A stretch of 64,000 nucleotides of DNA from NCBI RefSeq assembly GCF_000346465.2, contig NC_034013.1:5501791-5565790 (forward strand), given 5' to 3'. Below, one piece after another: positions 11,771 through 23,178 of the stretch (position 1 is its first letter; every line of letters starts with the position of its first letter). The notes beneath the pieces are model-generated. The model did no database searches, had not been told where the DNA came from, and worked only from the letters and a program-made list of their open reading frames with translations. The DNA comes from Prunus persica. Taxonomy: Eukaryota > Streptophyta > Magnoliopsida > Rosales > Rosaceae. The position numbers and the translations under genes were made by a program.

Positions 11771-11932
11771 GTAGCACAATGTTTATAAAAATAATTGTTT
11801 TGAATAATAAAAAATAAAAACATTTATTTATGATTTAAAATATAATTAAGGTGAAAGCTACTTAATAAATGTATATACTATTCAATTTCTTAAGTGTATA
11901 CGTACAAATAATAAATTTAAAGCTACTTAATA

Positions 11933-12220
11933 NNNNNNNNNNNNNNNNNNNNNNNNNNNNNNNNNNNNNNNNNNNNNNNNNNNNNNNNNNNNNNNNNNNN
12001 NNNNNNNNNNNNNNNNNNNNNNNNNNNNNNNNNNNNNNNNNNNNNNNNNNNNNNNNNNNNNNNNNNNNNNNNNNNNNNNNNNNNNNNNNNNNNNNNNNNN
12101 NNNNNNNNNNNNNNNNNNNNNNNNNNNNNNNNNNNNNNNNNNNNNNNNNNNNNNNNNNNNNNNNNNNNNNNNNNNNNNNNNNNNNNNNNNNNNNNNNNNN
12201 NNNNNNNNNNNNNNNNNNNN
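11933..12220. other. Assembly gap (288 N)
   Basis: The gap abuts the satellite array, so it may hide further repeat units. A reading frame passing through it has no meaning. Confidence 0.99.
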
Positions 12221-13560
12221 GTTATATTTAACGAAAGTATAAATAAACTCTTAATTGTTAGTGAATATATTATTTTGATGGCATATGCATTCTACGAAAC
12301 TAGTTTCAACGATCCAACCGTCAAATTGTTTTTTTATACTTTGAGATCATATATGCCAAAAATTGAAAAAAATAAACATTCATAGATCAAGTAACGGGAT
12401 AAAACGTTTCGACGGTTATAAATGAAAAATCATGATTTAACGGTTATTTGAACTCCGATTTTGATGATTTTTTTACAGCTACACTCCTTGACCCTATATG
12501 AATACAATGACTGAATTTGATCTTCAATTTAAAATATTTGCACTAGTGGATACCACAAAATCTTATATTATATTTAACGAAAGTATAAATAAACTCTTAA
12601 TTGTTAGTGAATATATTGTTTTGATGGCATACGCATTCTACGAAACTAGTTTCAACGATCCAACCATCAAACTTGTTTGTTTATACTTCGAGATCATATA
12701 CGCCAAAAATCGGAAAAAATAAACATTCAGAGATCAAGTAAAGGGACAAAACTTTTCAATGGTTATAAATGAAAAATCATGATTTAACAGTTATTTTAAC
12801 TCCGATTTTGATGATTTTTTACAGCTACACTCCTTGACCTTATATGAATACAATGACCGAATTTGATCTTCAATTTAAAATATTTACACTAGTGGATACC
12901 ACAAAATCTTATGTTATATTTAACAACAATATAAATAAACTCTTAATTGTTAGTGAATATATTGTTTTGATGGCATACACATTCTACGAAACTAGTTTCA
13001 ACGATCCAACCGTCAAACTTGTTTGTTTATACTTCGAGATCATATACGCCAAAAATCAAAAAAAATAAACATTCATAGATCAAGTAACGGGACAAAACTT
13101 TTGGACGGTTATAAATGAAAAATCATGATTTAATGGTTATTTTAACTCCAATTTTGATGATTTTTTACAGCTACACTCCTTGACCCTATATGAATACAAT
13201 GACTGAATTTGATCTTCAATTTAAAATATTTACACTAGTGGATACCACAAAATCTTATGTTATATTTAACGAAAGTATAAATAAACTCTTAATTGTTAGT
13301 GAATATATTGTTTTGATGGCATATGCATTCAAAAAAACTAGTTTCAACGATCCAACCGTCAAACTTGTTTGTTTATACTTCGAGATCATATATGCCAAAA
13401 ATCGGAAAAAATAAACATTCAGAGATCAAGTAATGGGACAAAATTTTTCGACGGTTATAATGAAAAATCACGATTTAACAGTTATTTTAACTCCGATTTT
13501 GATGATTTTTTGCAGCTACACTCCTTGACCCTATATGAATACAATGAACTAATTTGATCG
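12221..13560. repeat. 346-bp tandem satellite, about four units
   Basis: The same phrase (ATGAATACAATGA...) recurs at 12498, 12844, 13190 and 13535, i.e. periods of 346, 346 and 345. The three 74-codon frames at these positions are the same repeat read three times, not genes. The left side runs into a gap, so the true copy number may be larger. Inverted copies with the same period lie in element E at 56690-57260. Confidence 0.9.
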
Positions 13561-14081
13561 TCAATTTAAAATATATATTTTCCAACAAAAACCCAATCCG
13601 AACAACAATAATATATTTTTCTAACAAAAATCCGATCCGATCTAAAATAATAAATTTAAAGCTACTTAATAAATATATATACCGTTTAATTTCTTAAGTG
13701 TTATGCATACAAAATAAAAAACAAAAATAAATTGGTGTAGGTGACAAAATGTTTGGATTACGTCATGCAAAGATTTTAAAAAATAATTTTTTTATTTTAT
13801 TTATTTTTATAAGGACTTTGCGCGACGAAGTTTACTTTTCGTCGCGCAAAGTCACTTTGAGCGACGAATTATTTTTCGTCACGCAAAATTGGTCGTGCAA
13901 GACTTTGAGCGACGATGTATTGTCGTCGCGCAAAAGTTTGTCGCGCGAAGTGACTTTGCGCGACGAATTATTTTTCGTCGCGCAAGACTTTGAGCGACGA
14001 AGTTTCAAGTTTCGTCCCACAAAGTGACTTTGAGTGACGAATAGTTTTTCATCACGCAAGGGTTTTTTTTTACCAGTGAAT

Positions 14082-14622
14082 GCAATTTGTCACAGGTTTT
14101 GCAGGGAACCTTTGCTCCCTCAGTCTAACTTTCCTTCTTGAAATTATTTTCAGACTTTGAGTTCCACTTCTTCCCTTTCTGAGATTTCCAATTCTTTTTA
14201 GACTTGGAACTCCCTGCTTGTCCTATGTTGGATTGATCTTTAGAACTCACATTCAGACTAGAAAATGCCTTCTCAGTCACTATCTCATTATGCCTTTGCA
14301 GCTGTTGTTCATGTGATTTTAGAGAGCCTATAACCTCTTGAACCCCTATAGATTATGTATCCTTTGTTTCCTCTATAACTTCAGCAATAGAATCATATTC
14401 TCTAGATAAACTAATCAAGAGTTTCTGTACAATTCTTTGTTCAGTTAACTCTTCACCATAAACCTTCATTTAATTTACTAGCTCAAGTAGTTTAGTGACA
14501 TATCCAGATAATGATTCATCATCATGCATACGAGTGTATTCAAATTCTCTTCTAAAAGCTTGAAGTTTCATAGATCTCACCTTCTTATCACCTCTGAACT
14601 CTTGTTGCCCAACCATTTATAT
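14082..14622 (-). pseudogene. Copia gag fragment
   Basis: Minus strand: GQQEFRGDKKVRSMKLQAFR, RREFEYTRMHDDESLSGYVT, then IVQKLLISLSREYDSIAEVI, the usual UBN2-type Copia capsid pattern, followed by a Lys/Ser-rich stretch. In-frame stops occur (ELVN-stop-MKVYGEEL and ETKDT-stop). The N-terminal 80 or so residues are missing at the W1 junction. Confidence 0.75.
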
Positions 14623-14649
14623 TATACATATATTATAGTTTTGATTTCA

Positions 14650-14831
14650 CTTTTAGAGGCCCGACCCGAAGTGGTTATGAAGTGGCATGTAGTGGTAGTA
14701 TTTCCGACAGCAAGGTCCGAAGCAAAGTGCGTACATCTACGACCATTTATATTTGAGTAAAGTCATAACCCCAACAAAATTCTCACATACATCGCCTCGA
14801 CACTCACTACTGCCTTTGCATTCATCAATAT
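14650..14831 (-). pseudogene. W1 EGF-like exon, frameshifted
   Basis: After a TTTCAG acceptor the exon reads DIDECKGSSECRGDVCENF, the start of a calcium-binding EGF repeat. A small deletion after CEN, compared with the W2 exon at 30646-30846, then shifts it to a stop. The 3' end dissolves into Copia sequence between about 14622 and 14655, so the donor site and the following kinase exon are gone. Confidence 0.75.
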
Positions 14832-14863
14832 CTGAAATGATGATGATCAATATCTGAAAAATT

Positions 14864-15526
14864 GGCAACAGTCACCATTATGGAGAATACTAGCAACCTT
14901 ATCTCTAACCTTCTCCTTTCTCTTTTTTGCTTGACTTGTGTCATTCTCCTTACACTTAAAACAATGTCATTAATATATTATACAAGTTAACTTTTGCTTT
15001 CCAAGTTTATCCTTATTAAATGTATTCAATTTATCTTAAAAAAATTCACAACTTTCTTACCATCTTATTAAATTTTTTTTAAGCATCAATTATTTTTCTT
15101 ATAAAGAAAATGTTTCTTTTTTCAAAAAAAAGGAAATGTCCCTTTTTATTTATTTATATATCTAAACCCTTTGTGTAAAAAAAAAATTGAAAAAAAACAC
15201 CGGACATTTCCTCTTAAAAGCAGATATTTTCCTTTAAAAAAAAATTGACGTTAGAAAAAAAAAAATAATAAGATGGTAAGAAAGTTGTGAAATTTTTTTG
15301 GATAAAAGGGTAAACTTGGAAATTAAAAGTTAGCTTGTATAATATATTAATGACATTGTTTTAAGTGTAATGAGAATGATACATGTCAAGCAAAAAATGG
15401 TGAAGGTCCAAAGGAGAAGGTTAGAGAGAAGGTTGCTAGCATTTCTCCACCATTATTTAGTGATATTTCATGACGAAAGCCTTTAGTTACCCCAACATTA
15501 GTCACCAAATAATGGTGACTGTTGCC
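14864..15526. mobile_element. Foldback (long inverted repeat) element in the W1 intron
   Basis: The ends are GGCAACAGTCACCATTAT and its inverse. Arms of about 200 bases match inversely: 'gctagcaacctt', 'caatgtcattaatatattat' and 'cacaactttcttaccatc' appear in both arms. The right arm has about 60 extra bases near its end. The core is A/T homopolymer-rich. The W2 intron lacks it: the W2 sequence 'acccgagatatgcttcag' is replaced here. No clear target duplication is seen. It would fold into a long hairpin when transcribed. Confidence 0.8.
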
Positions 15527-16265
15527 ACAAATTTTTTTTTTCGTAGTGGCATATGTTCAAATTTCAAAAAAAGATGAAAAGATAATTAATACAAATTAAA
15601 CTTTCCAGTACTAGAATAAACTCAATTCCATACATCACAAAAGAAAATAAATTGCAAAAAGGTTTTGAACCAAAACGTATATTTAAAACTGGTGCGTTTC
15701 GAAACAGAAGTTTGAAACTAACAAGTAATTTCACAATTTCGACCTAAAAAGGTAATTTCAAAATTAATGGTTGAACTTAAAAAGATAGACTTCAAGTAAT
15801 ATTTTTGTCTGTGAAACCTTGTGTATACAACATGACCACCAGATTGGAACATGGACTTTTTCAGTCTTAGCAGAAACCTGGGGATGGTGAGGAGAAATTA
15901 ATAGTGATGGTACATGGCTAATAAGAGGTCAGGATTTGTCTAATGACATGTCTTAGATGCCTTTTCAACTCGTGTAAAATACCTAATGGGGCTTTGGGCC
16001 ACATCCAAATCATATTCATTAAAGTAAGCCCCAAACGAACTGATCCACTCATCTCTTTTGAAAACATTTGATAAACAAAATTTCTAAGAAGCACTTTAAT
16101 TTTATCAAATTTTTTGATGTGCATCTAACAAAAGCGATTTCAATAAAAGCTTTCTACATAATCATTTCCAAGGGTAAATACCTTTACATTTTTATAGCAG
16201 ACCACTGAGAATAGAAATCAAGGATCAATCTAAATCCAGAAAGAAGAGAGATTCAGTTTGCGTAC
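15527..16265 (-). other. W1 intron 1
   Basis: Non-coding and colinear with the W2 intron (about 30900-32049). It begins with donor GTACGC just below 16266. W2 has an extra 330-base insertion (31487-31817) that W1 lacks. Confidence 0.7.
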
Positions 16266-17597
16266 CTTGACAAGGTTGGAGAAGATAAGGGTTTCCTTCC
16301 AGACCCGGCGGACAGGCACAAATCATCCTGGTCCGATTGTACCTAGTCAAATCAGAACTGCTGGTGCTGATGTTGGTGCAAAAGGGTGTTGATTGGTTAC
16401 CAGTCAGGTCTGGGTTTTCTCTAAATCTTTCACTGAATCTTTCACCATAGTTATGTACGTTTGAGATCCAATCTAGCACCACAGGAACGCTGCCCATATC
16501 CTTCAGGTCTTGAAAATTCGTTAAGTTATTCTCAAACCAATCTGTCTCAACCTAAAATGCATACTTGCAATCGTCCATTGGATCTGATGTTGATGAATTT
16601 AATGGTATCTCAATGCTAAAAGCGCTGGTGAGTTCATATCTTAGAAGAGTATCTCGGCAACAGCCAATACCTTCATAGCAGTTGTTATAGTCGTCGCCTG
16701 TAGTGTTTCGACAAATCGACTGGCAACCAGCGACAGTTTCATGATCTGAGCTCACACGGACAAAGAGGTCACAACTCACTGCAATGAATATGTTGTCTGT
16801 CCGAGAGTAATTGAAAGGACTGCCCGTCAAATTCTGGGGTTGGTGGAGTTTCCTTTCCCTCGCAGCTGAAGAAAGTGATAGGGTCTTAACCGGAACCGAT
16901 GGAAAGCCATGGAACGGAAAACTAATACTTAGCAGCTCCAGGTTGACGCTCTTGAGGAAAGGCGCCTGTCTGCTGTAATTGTTGGTGTATAAGTGGCTGC
17001 TGAAATGAAATTAGGATAGGAAGGTTCTATTCTAGTTAGGAAGGCTGCATTGGATCATAGTCCAAGTGTACAGCAGAGAATGTAATAGCTTTAGCCACTT
17101 GTCATTATCTCATAGGGTAATGATTAAATGGCTAAGATTGAGTGATGTGTTAGAGAATATACTTTTCTCTAACGGTTTTGTCAGAAATGATATATGCATG
17201 ATTTTGGTGCTGAGCTAATTGACAGCCAGCTTCTTCTCCAAGCTCTCTCTCTCTCTCACAGAAACTCACTACTCTATTCTCTAAAACTCTCTGCATTTTC
17301 TTTGAAATCTATTACATGTTTGATTGATTTAATATGCAAGATAATGGTCTGCATATTCTAACAGTAATTAGCTGAGGTTGTAGAGTTGTTGTGCCTGCAG
17401 TCTATTTGAAACCATTCATCTAAGTAACAATCTTTGTTAGGTCCAATCCCGAAAGGGTATGGTATGGCAACATCTCCACAATGCGTTGTGCAATTAGGGT
17501 TTGCTATAGGCGCTGATGCTGCACTGGTTGTTGCAGCTCCATAGCAGCAACTTATTACTATGCGCCATAACAACAGAATAATAGATATGATACTCAT
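16266..17597 (-). pseudogene. W1 exon 1: WAKL extracellular domain, broken
   Basis: The ATG at 17597 gives a signal peptide (MSIISIILLLWRIVISCCYG). The GUB_WAK_bind pattern follows: CTTHCGDVAIPYPFGIGPNK, CYLDEWFQIDC. A solo LTR (16980-17363) splits it after TTSAN. Beyond it the frame resumes: YSRQAPF, then the Cys-rich part GCQSICRNT, CYEGIGCCRDT (WAK-associated). A TAG at 16552 replaces one codon between KYAF and VETDWFENN. The rest reads to CACPPGLEGNPYLLQPCQG and a GTACGC donor. Two lesions, on top of the lost kinase, make W1 a pseudogene. Confidence 0.85.
16980..17363 (+). mobile_element. Solo LTR (384 bp) in W1 exon 1, TSD GTAAT
   Basis: It runs TGTTGGTGTATAAG ... CATATTCTAACA between perfect 5-base duplications GTAAT (16975-16979, 17364-17368). 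The end TTCTAACA and the CT-rich transcribed-looking tail suggest a plus-strand Copia LTR. W3 (near 47375) shows the matching site without an insertion. Confidence 0.9.
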
Positions 17598-17686
17598 TAT
17601 TATTTATCAAACTGATTTGCAGAGTTTGATTTTTGCAGTCCAAATTGATGTATATCAAACTTTATGTAGCTCCTAAAAAAGGAACA

Positions 17687-18046
17687 GAGGGACGGACCCA
17701 ACTATAGGCTAACCTAGGCTATAGCCCAGGTGGCTTTTATTATTTTCCATCCCAAAGTCACATGTAGCCCACCCTATAACATTCCCCACTTCACGCATCA
17801 GTCCTTCAATATGTTCAACTTTCTTGGTGGGTCATACTTTTTTGGTGGAGTGTTAGCAAAACAATTATTTTATTGGTGGAATCTTACAATTTACTTTCCT
17901 CAATTTATTGTTACTGAAATTTGGGGATTTTTTAAAATTCAAGAAGTATAAATTAGGGATTTTCATTCGATGCTATAAATTATCAATTAAGGATTTGCAA
18001 AGGTAAATTTAGCCCATTTCACTTTGAAATTCTAGGTCCGTCCTTG
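17687..18046. mobile_element. hAT-like MITE, 360 bp, TSD AAGGAACA
   Basis: Terminal inverted repeats GAGGGACGGACCC and CAAGGACGGACCT are flanked by the perfect 8-base duplication AAGGAACA (17679-17686, 18047-18054). The 8-base duplication indicates the hAT superfamily. W0 (near 170-185) and W3 (near 47690) show the empty site. It lies in the W1 promoter and holds no gene. Confidence 0.9.
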
Positions 18047-18054
18047 AAGGAACA

Positions 18055-19361
18055 TGAATTGACTTCAGTAGGGTACATTTCGTTGGTTTGTGCACATGAA
18101 TTTGGGTGGAAATTATAGCGTACGTTGTTTCCAGCTAGCCATGTTTGACTCATGCTATATAGAGAATTAAAGTCCACAAAATATAAAATTATTATAAGTA
18201 AAGGATCATTTTTTGTATTAAACATGTTATGGGCTTGTTTAGTCATAATATGGACATGTTGCCTAACTTGGAGGATGAATGGGGACTATCTATAAGAGGT
18301 TGATGACTAAAACTTATCCCCTTGCAAATGGTCATTGACTATCTACAAAATATAAAATTATAAGCATATTATCATTTTTTGTATGTAGACCACTACGTAG
18401 CATGAATAAATGGAGAAAGGACTTGGAAAACTAGGAAACCAAATTTGAGTTTTAATTTGAGTTTCAAACTAATTGAAATAAAGTTTCACCACTTTGAGGG
18501 CCTTATTATACAAAGTCCATTATTTTGCTTCTTCCTTCTTTCTTAAGTTTCCTATCTGATGTCTAGTAGTTAATGAAATAATATCATTTTTATCACCTTG
18601 GGAAAACCTTTCACACTTAAAAATGTTGAAAAACTTGATGGCTAGAGTGGATCTACTCCCCAATCGAGTTCGAATCCCCTTCAATGTAGTTTAGATTATA
18701 TTAAAGTATAGTATCGCTTGTGTAAAAAAAGATATGTTGGACTAGAAATAATAAAAGAAAAGCAGAGAAGATTATCTCTGGTTGGAAAAAGAATTCAAGG
18801 AAATATTGTGACACATATTCATAATCATACACTGACTACTTAAGGGTTAACTGCAACCCTAAATGATCATTCTCAAGTCAAGTCTTAAACTCCTCTTCTT
18901 TTTCTTTTTTCTTTTTCTTTTTTGGACAAAAATTCTTAATCTTCTCTGAGTAGGATAAAACTAAAATAAAAAATTAAGGTGCGGAGATGGTTCTTGTCAA
19001 CTTCTTGCAGCTGCTTCAGGAATTAATGCTCATCCTTGATCCAGGACTTTCGTAAGTCAATGGCACTCAACTGTACAAATTATTAAATTTTATCAACTGT
19101 TTTTAGAAGAAAAAAATAGAATGGAAAGGAATAATATTATAGAGAGAATTAAAAAAATATTGGGAATATGCAATTAATTTATGAAAGCAGCGAATGAGGA
19201 GATAGAGATCTCTTATGAGCATGGCCAGATCAAGCAAGGGAAAATAAAAGAATTGAGAGCTAGCTTGTGTTTGCCCTTTGTTGTGTTAAATAATTGAAAT
19301 TATTCACACCAATAAGACAATAAAATAAAATAAAATATCTAAAACCAAAGATAAAACCACA
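18055..19361. other. W1 upstream flank, no gene; possible SINE at 18631-18737
   Basis: The part to 18345 duplicates 190-480. At 18631-18737 'ggctagagtggatc' and, about 30 bases on, 'gagttcgaatcccc' resemble Pol III A and B boxes, ending in an A-run. The same unit is at 48489-48605. The empty-like site 'aaaatgttgaaaaacttga' continues differently at 49570, so the unit looks inserted. 19000-19110 is repeated at 46440-46530. Confidence 0.45.
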
Positions 19362-19814
19362 CACTACTACGTTTTACGATTTGTGCGACGACATTTTGTG
19401 CGACGAAAAAAAATTCGTCGCCCAAAATGCACTACAGCGACAGAAAACATTATTCGTCGTGCAAAAAAAAAAAGAAAACTGGCGTGACCAATATTTTTGC
19501 CGCGCAAAAACTCTTAGCACGACAGAAAATGTATTCGTCGCGCAAAGTGAGGAAGAAAAACGCGAAATATTTTTTTTTTTTGGCCCCAAACACTTGCGCG
19601 ATGACAAAAATCATCGCGAAAGATAACCTAGCACGACGGTTTGACGTTTCGTCGCGTAAAGGTGGACAAAAAACGGTGATTTTTGTTGTTTGGCGGCAAA
19701 AACTTGTCGTCGCGAAAGACAACTTAGCACAACGACGTTATTTATCGTCGCGTAAGAAAAACGTGAGATATTTCTTTTGGCGCCAAAATACTTACGTGGG
19801 AGTTTTTGTTTTGA

Positions 19815-20613
19815 GTGCTGTTAAATGAACCCTAAAATTAACTGAGTACACCCTAGTATACCATAATATTTTAATTAAAATATAAAATTAACTAAGTACA
19901 CCCTATTTAACTACCAAAAATACCCATGTTACACCATAATACACTCTAATACCAATCATAAACTAAATTTCTCTTTTTACATGAATTCGTGCCCTCTTTT
20001 CATATTTATAAATGCATTGAATTGAACCACAAACACGAACATTCAACTTATTATTTGGTTTCACAAATTATATGAAGGGATTTTCATGGGCCCTTAACAT
20101 AGTATTTGAATCTAAACCAGAAAAGCTATGATGGCATTTCCAATGTTTGCAGCAAGACTACAGCATACCCACATGGTCATGGATCTCTTCAGATAATCAA
20201 CATTAAAAAACCCATAAACTTCTCCTTTGAAGAACAAATTAAAACCAATTTCTAGAGGAAGGTTACAAAACATTTTAGCTCGTGAAGAACAAATCAAGAC
20301 AGTATAACCCATTTGATAACAAAATCAAAATGAGATTTACCAATACTAGACGATCACGGCGCCAGTATAATGGTACGACCGGGCGTTACTATAACGGTGG
20401 AGAAGTGGATGATATGACAACGGTGTTAGTGTGACGGTGGAGGAAACGATATTATGAAGGAGGTGTTGCTGTGTTCAGTGGAGGAGTCGTCAACGGTGTT
20501 TCACAATTCAATATATCCTTTTTGGTCATTTTATATTAAGGTAAATTAGTAATTCAATAAATAATGTGATAGTAGGGTATACTTAGTTAATATCAGGGTT
20601 CGTTTAGCAGCAC
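19815..20613. mobile_element. Nested TIR element (799 bp) in element F
   Basis: GTGCTGTTAAATGAACCCT at the left and, inverted, GTGCTGCTAAACGAACCCT at the right form terminal inverted repeats of about 42 bases with a few mismatches. Element E has no such insert at the matching place (near 51290). I see no clear target duplication, so the superfamily (Mutator-like or other) is open. It carries no transposase frame. Confidence 0.75.
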
Positions 20614-21410
20614 ACTGTTTTTTTTGCGCCAAAGCCTTGCGCGACGGAAATAATGTTCGTTGCGTAAAGTAGTGTGATGTCGGTACATTCTTGCGCAACG
20701 GAAGATCGCTTTTGTGCGACGAACGTTTGTGTGACGAATAAAATCTTGCGTCGCATAAAAGATTGATGTCGACACCTGCTTGCGTGACGAAAAATTTATT
20801 TTGTGAGACCAAAAAGTGGTTTTGCGCGACGGAATTTTTTTTTTTCGCGATGGCTGTTTGTGCGACAAATTTATTATTTCGTCACGCAAAGTCCTTCTTC
20901 TTCTTATCTTAAGTCTGCCATAGCAGAGGCAGAATGCAAAAAAATAAGCATTTTGCCTCTCTGTTGCTGCCTCTACTGGGATTTAAGTACATTCATTGGA
21001 TAAGTATTTTTTGTCGGTAGCTTAAAAGTATTAATGCAAATTCGTACTGACACTATTAATTTCGTTCTCGTTGGGGATATTTGAAATTAGCGATTGGTGG
21101 AGAATGATTGAGAAGGTATTTTATTCATTATATGTATTAAAAATGTTAAATTAATTACATTATGTTAAACTTAGTTTGTTATGTTTATATTTTTTTTTGT
21201 GAAGTTATATTTATATTATGTTATTAAATTGTGTATGACGTAATACAATTTGTTGTGATGTACGAAGTTAATTGAAATTAACTTCATACTTTTATTTTTA
21301 ATCTTAGTTACACTTAGTTTCCCGTTTGAGATTAGTTGGATTTCGTGTATGGATGTGTAAAGCATGACTGCGGTCCAATTAATTCTTGAATTGTCTCATT
21401 ATTTGGACAG

Positions 21411-21634
21411 TTTGGGAATGCATAGTCATGTTGCGTAATGTACGGCTACATGATTAGGTTTCGATTGTGGAGATTTCGGTGTCATCTCTGTACGTTCTTC
21501 GGGTGGTACCGTAGGTATTTATACCTATGGTACAACTGAAGAACTGTATCGAGATGCTACAGAAATTCATCCACGTCGAAATCTAATCTCATGTAGCCGT
21601 AGATTACATGACATGACTATGCATTCCCGAATGG
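21411..21634. other. Long imperfect hairpin in the transposase leader of F
   Basis: Arms of about 110 bases: 'gggaatgcatagtcatg' and 'ggctacatgattag' in the first arm return as 'catgactatgcattccc' and 'ctaatctcatgtagcc' in the second. The turn is at 'gtaggtatttatacctat' (about 21509-21526). It lies just upstream of the transposase coding start. The same structure is at 52085-52306 in E. Confidence 0.85.
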
Positions 21635-21696
21635 GATAGGGCTCTTACCGGAGGCATAAGGTGACATTATAACTTCGTATGAAGTTGTGATTGTGG

Positions 21697-23059
21697 TTCC
21701 AGGAATTATAAGCAGGAGGTGGATACAGAACCCGAATAGATGCGTAGACGAATACTTGGATGTAATCGAGGATTTTATTGAGTTTACACGTAGACAAAAC
21801 TTGGGTGCAACTAGAATTCGTTGTCCTTGTAGGAGGTGTAACAACACGTTGTGGGAGGCAATTGAAAATGTTGGATTTCATTTAGTAAGGAATGGAATGA
21901 TTAAGACATATAGCATTTGGAACCTTTACGGGGAACAATTAGACCATGATTCATCTTCAAATGCCACAGAGTGGACACTGTTAAACCTATTATGGATCAT
22001 AATGAACAAGTTATGGATATTATACACGATGCTTTTCCATTTACATCAACCAACATCAATCAGGAAGGGGAAGATGACGTGCATACACCAATGGACAGTA
22101 CAAAGTTCGAAGAATATGAAAAACTGTTAGAAAATGCCAATCAAGAGTTATACCTGGGGTGCGAGAGCTTTTCCATTCTCACGACCATTGTGGAGCTAAT
22201 GCACGGAAAAATAAAGTATCGTATGTCGAACATGTGTTTCGATTACTTTTTGGTGGTTTTCAATAGAATGCTTCCGACGAGCAGTTGTTTGCTGAAAGAC
22301 CATAAACACGTGTAGACGGTGTTGAATGGTATTGGATTGGGTTATGAAAAAATTCACGCTTGCAAAAATACTTGCATGTTATTCTACAAAGAGCATGAAA
22401 GATTGGATACATGCCCTATATGCAATGAGTCGAGGTTCAAAATGACATCTCAAAATAGAACGACTAAGATCCCACAAAAAGTCATGATTTATCTGCCCTT
22501 GAAACCTAGGTTGCACTGATTATATATATCGACGCATACTGCCATAGATATAAGATGGCATAAGGAAAAATGGGTAGACGACGATGTGATGCGGCATTCT
22601 GCAGATAGGGAGGCATGGAAAGAGTTCGATCGAATGTTCCCTGAGTTTACAGCTGATCCCCGAAATGTTAGATTGGGACTTGCCACTAACGGATTCAATC
22701 CGCATGGGGTTCTAAACCAACACCACAACACTTGGCCGATTTTTGAATTCCCATATAATTTGCCACCTTGGAAATGCATGAAAAAAGAATACATGACTGT
22801 TTTGATAACTGAGGATCCTGGCAGGTCAATTGATGTTTATTTAAGGCCGCTGGTTGATGAGCTGAAGGATTTATGGACAAACGGTGTGCGCACGTATGAT
22901 AAATCAACTGGGAAGATGTTCACTTTGCGGGTAACAGTGATGTGGACTGTGAATGATTTTCCCACATATGCAATGGTTTCTGGGTGGAGCACAAAGGGTT
23001 AAATGACATGTCTTGTACGCAAGGAAGATCTAACTTCTGGTTGGCATGCTGGAAAAGCA
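21697..23059 (+). pseudogene. TNPD-type transposase of element F, truncated
   Basis: It reads RRWIQNPNRC and DFIEFTRRQN (transposase-associated domain), CMLFYKEHERLDTCPICNES and VRLGLATNGFNPHG, then NLPPWKCMKKEY (transposase_21). The start ATG found in E is ATA here. There is a one-base deletion near 21968 and stops near 22315, 22517 and 23000. The gene ends at 23059. It is a decayed paralogue of the E transposase and useful mainly for comparison: it keeps the 7 bases (near 22840) that E has lost. Confidence 0.9.
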
Positions 23060-23178
23060 AATTCACTATTATCTGGTTGGAAAATAATTCAGAATTTTCC
23101 ACTACAATTTCAAATGGAATTATTGCAATATACAAGGTATGATGTGATTAGAGCATTTTTCATCCAAAAGTATGTTGG
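23060..23178. other. Junction segment: WAKL flank fragment plus W2 kinase scrap
   Basis: 23060-23150 matches 49690-49790 (ctggttggaaaataattcag ... ggaattattgcaatat). The last 27 bases, minus strand, read ANILLDEKC, the kinase residues that should follow HRDIKS in W2. Between the two the kinase homology breaks off at about 23150. This is a rearrangement scar joining element F, a duplicated WAKL flank and the W2 kinase. Confidence 0.75.

Larger units (their letters stand above)
9605..14078. mobile_element. Non-autonomous CACTA element in Copia gag, TSD AAT
   Basis: The ends are CACTACTATATTTTAC (9605) and, inverted, CACTGGTAAAAAAAAA (14078). They are flanked by AAT at 9602-9604 and 14079-14081, the 3-base duplication CACTA elements make. 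Near both ends are many TGCGCGACGAA / TTCGTCGCGCA palindromic subterminal repeats, the motif also found in elements E and F. This kind of array binds the transposase partner protein in En/Spm. No transposase gene is present: inside are AT-rich DNA, a GA-rich stretch (10860-11090), a second array of subterminal motifs (11130-11770), two gaps and a 346-bp satellite. Confidence 0.85.
3728..14622 (-). mobile_element. Copia LTR retrotransposon, 5'-truncated, with two nested insertions
   Basis: Minus-strand Copia order is clear: gag (14622-14082), zinc knuckle, protease and GAG-pre-integrase (9601-8805), integrase (about 8804-8036), reverse transcriptase (about 7850-7234), RNase H (4802-3947) and a 3' LTR (3885-3728). 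A solo LTR (4803-7228) and a CACTA element (9605-14078) are nested. Without them about 4 kb of Copia remains. The 5' LTR and the start of gag are missing: the sequence passes within about 30 bases from gag into the W1 EGF exon. Stops and frameshifts in every domain show it is dead. It sits between the W1 EGF exon and the W1 kinase tail. Confidence 0.85.
19362..23059 (+). mobile_element. CACTA element F, 3'-truncated
   Basis: The left end CACTACTACGTTTTACGATT matches the ends of element E. Subterminal GCGCGACGA/TCGTCGCGC repeats follow at 19380-19790 and 20600-20890. From 20890 it is colinear with E (51585 on): leader, hairpin and transposase gene. Homology to E stops abruptly at 23059 inside the transposase, and no right terminus exists. 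A 799-bp TIR element is nested. Confidence 0.85.

Noticed and set aside
12498..13414. Three similar 74-codon proteins in tandem
   Set aside because: They are the same frame in successive 346-bp satellite units; the related copies in E do not conserve it as a gene.
18665..18680. tRNA gene suggested by gagttcgaatcccc
   Set aside because: No cloverleaf arms around it; at most a SINE B box.
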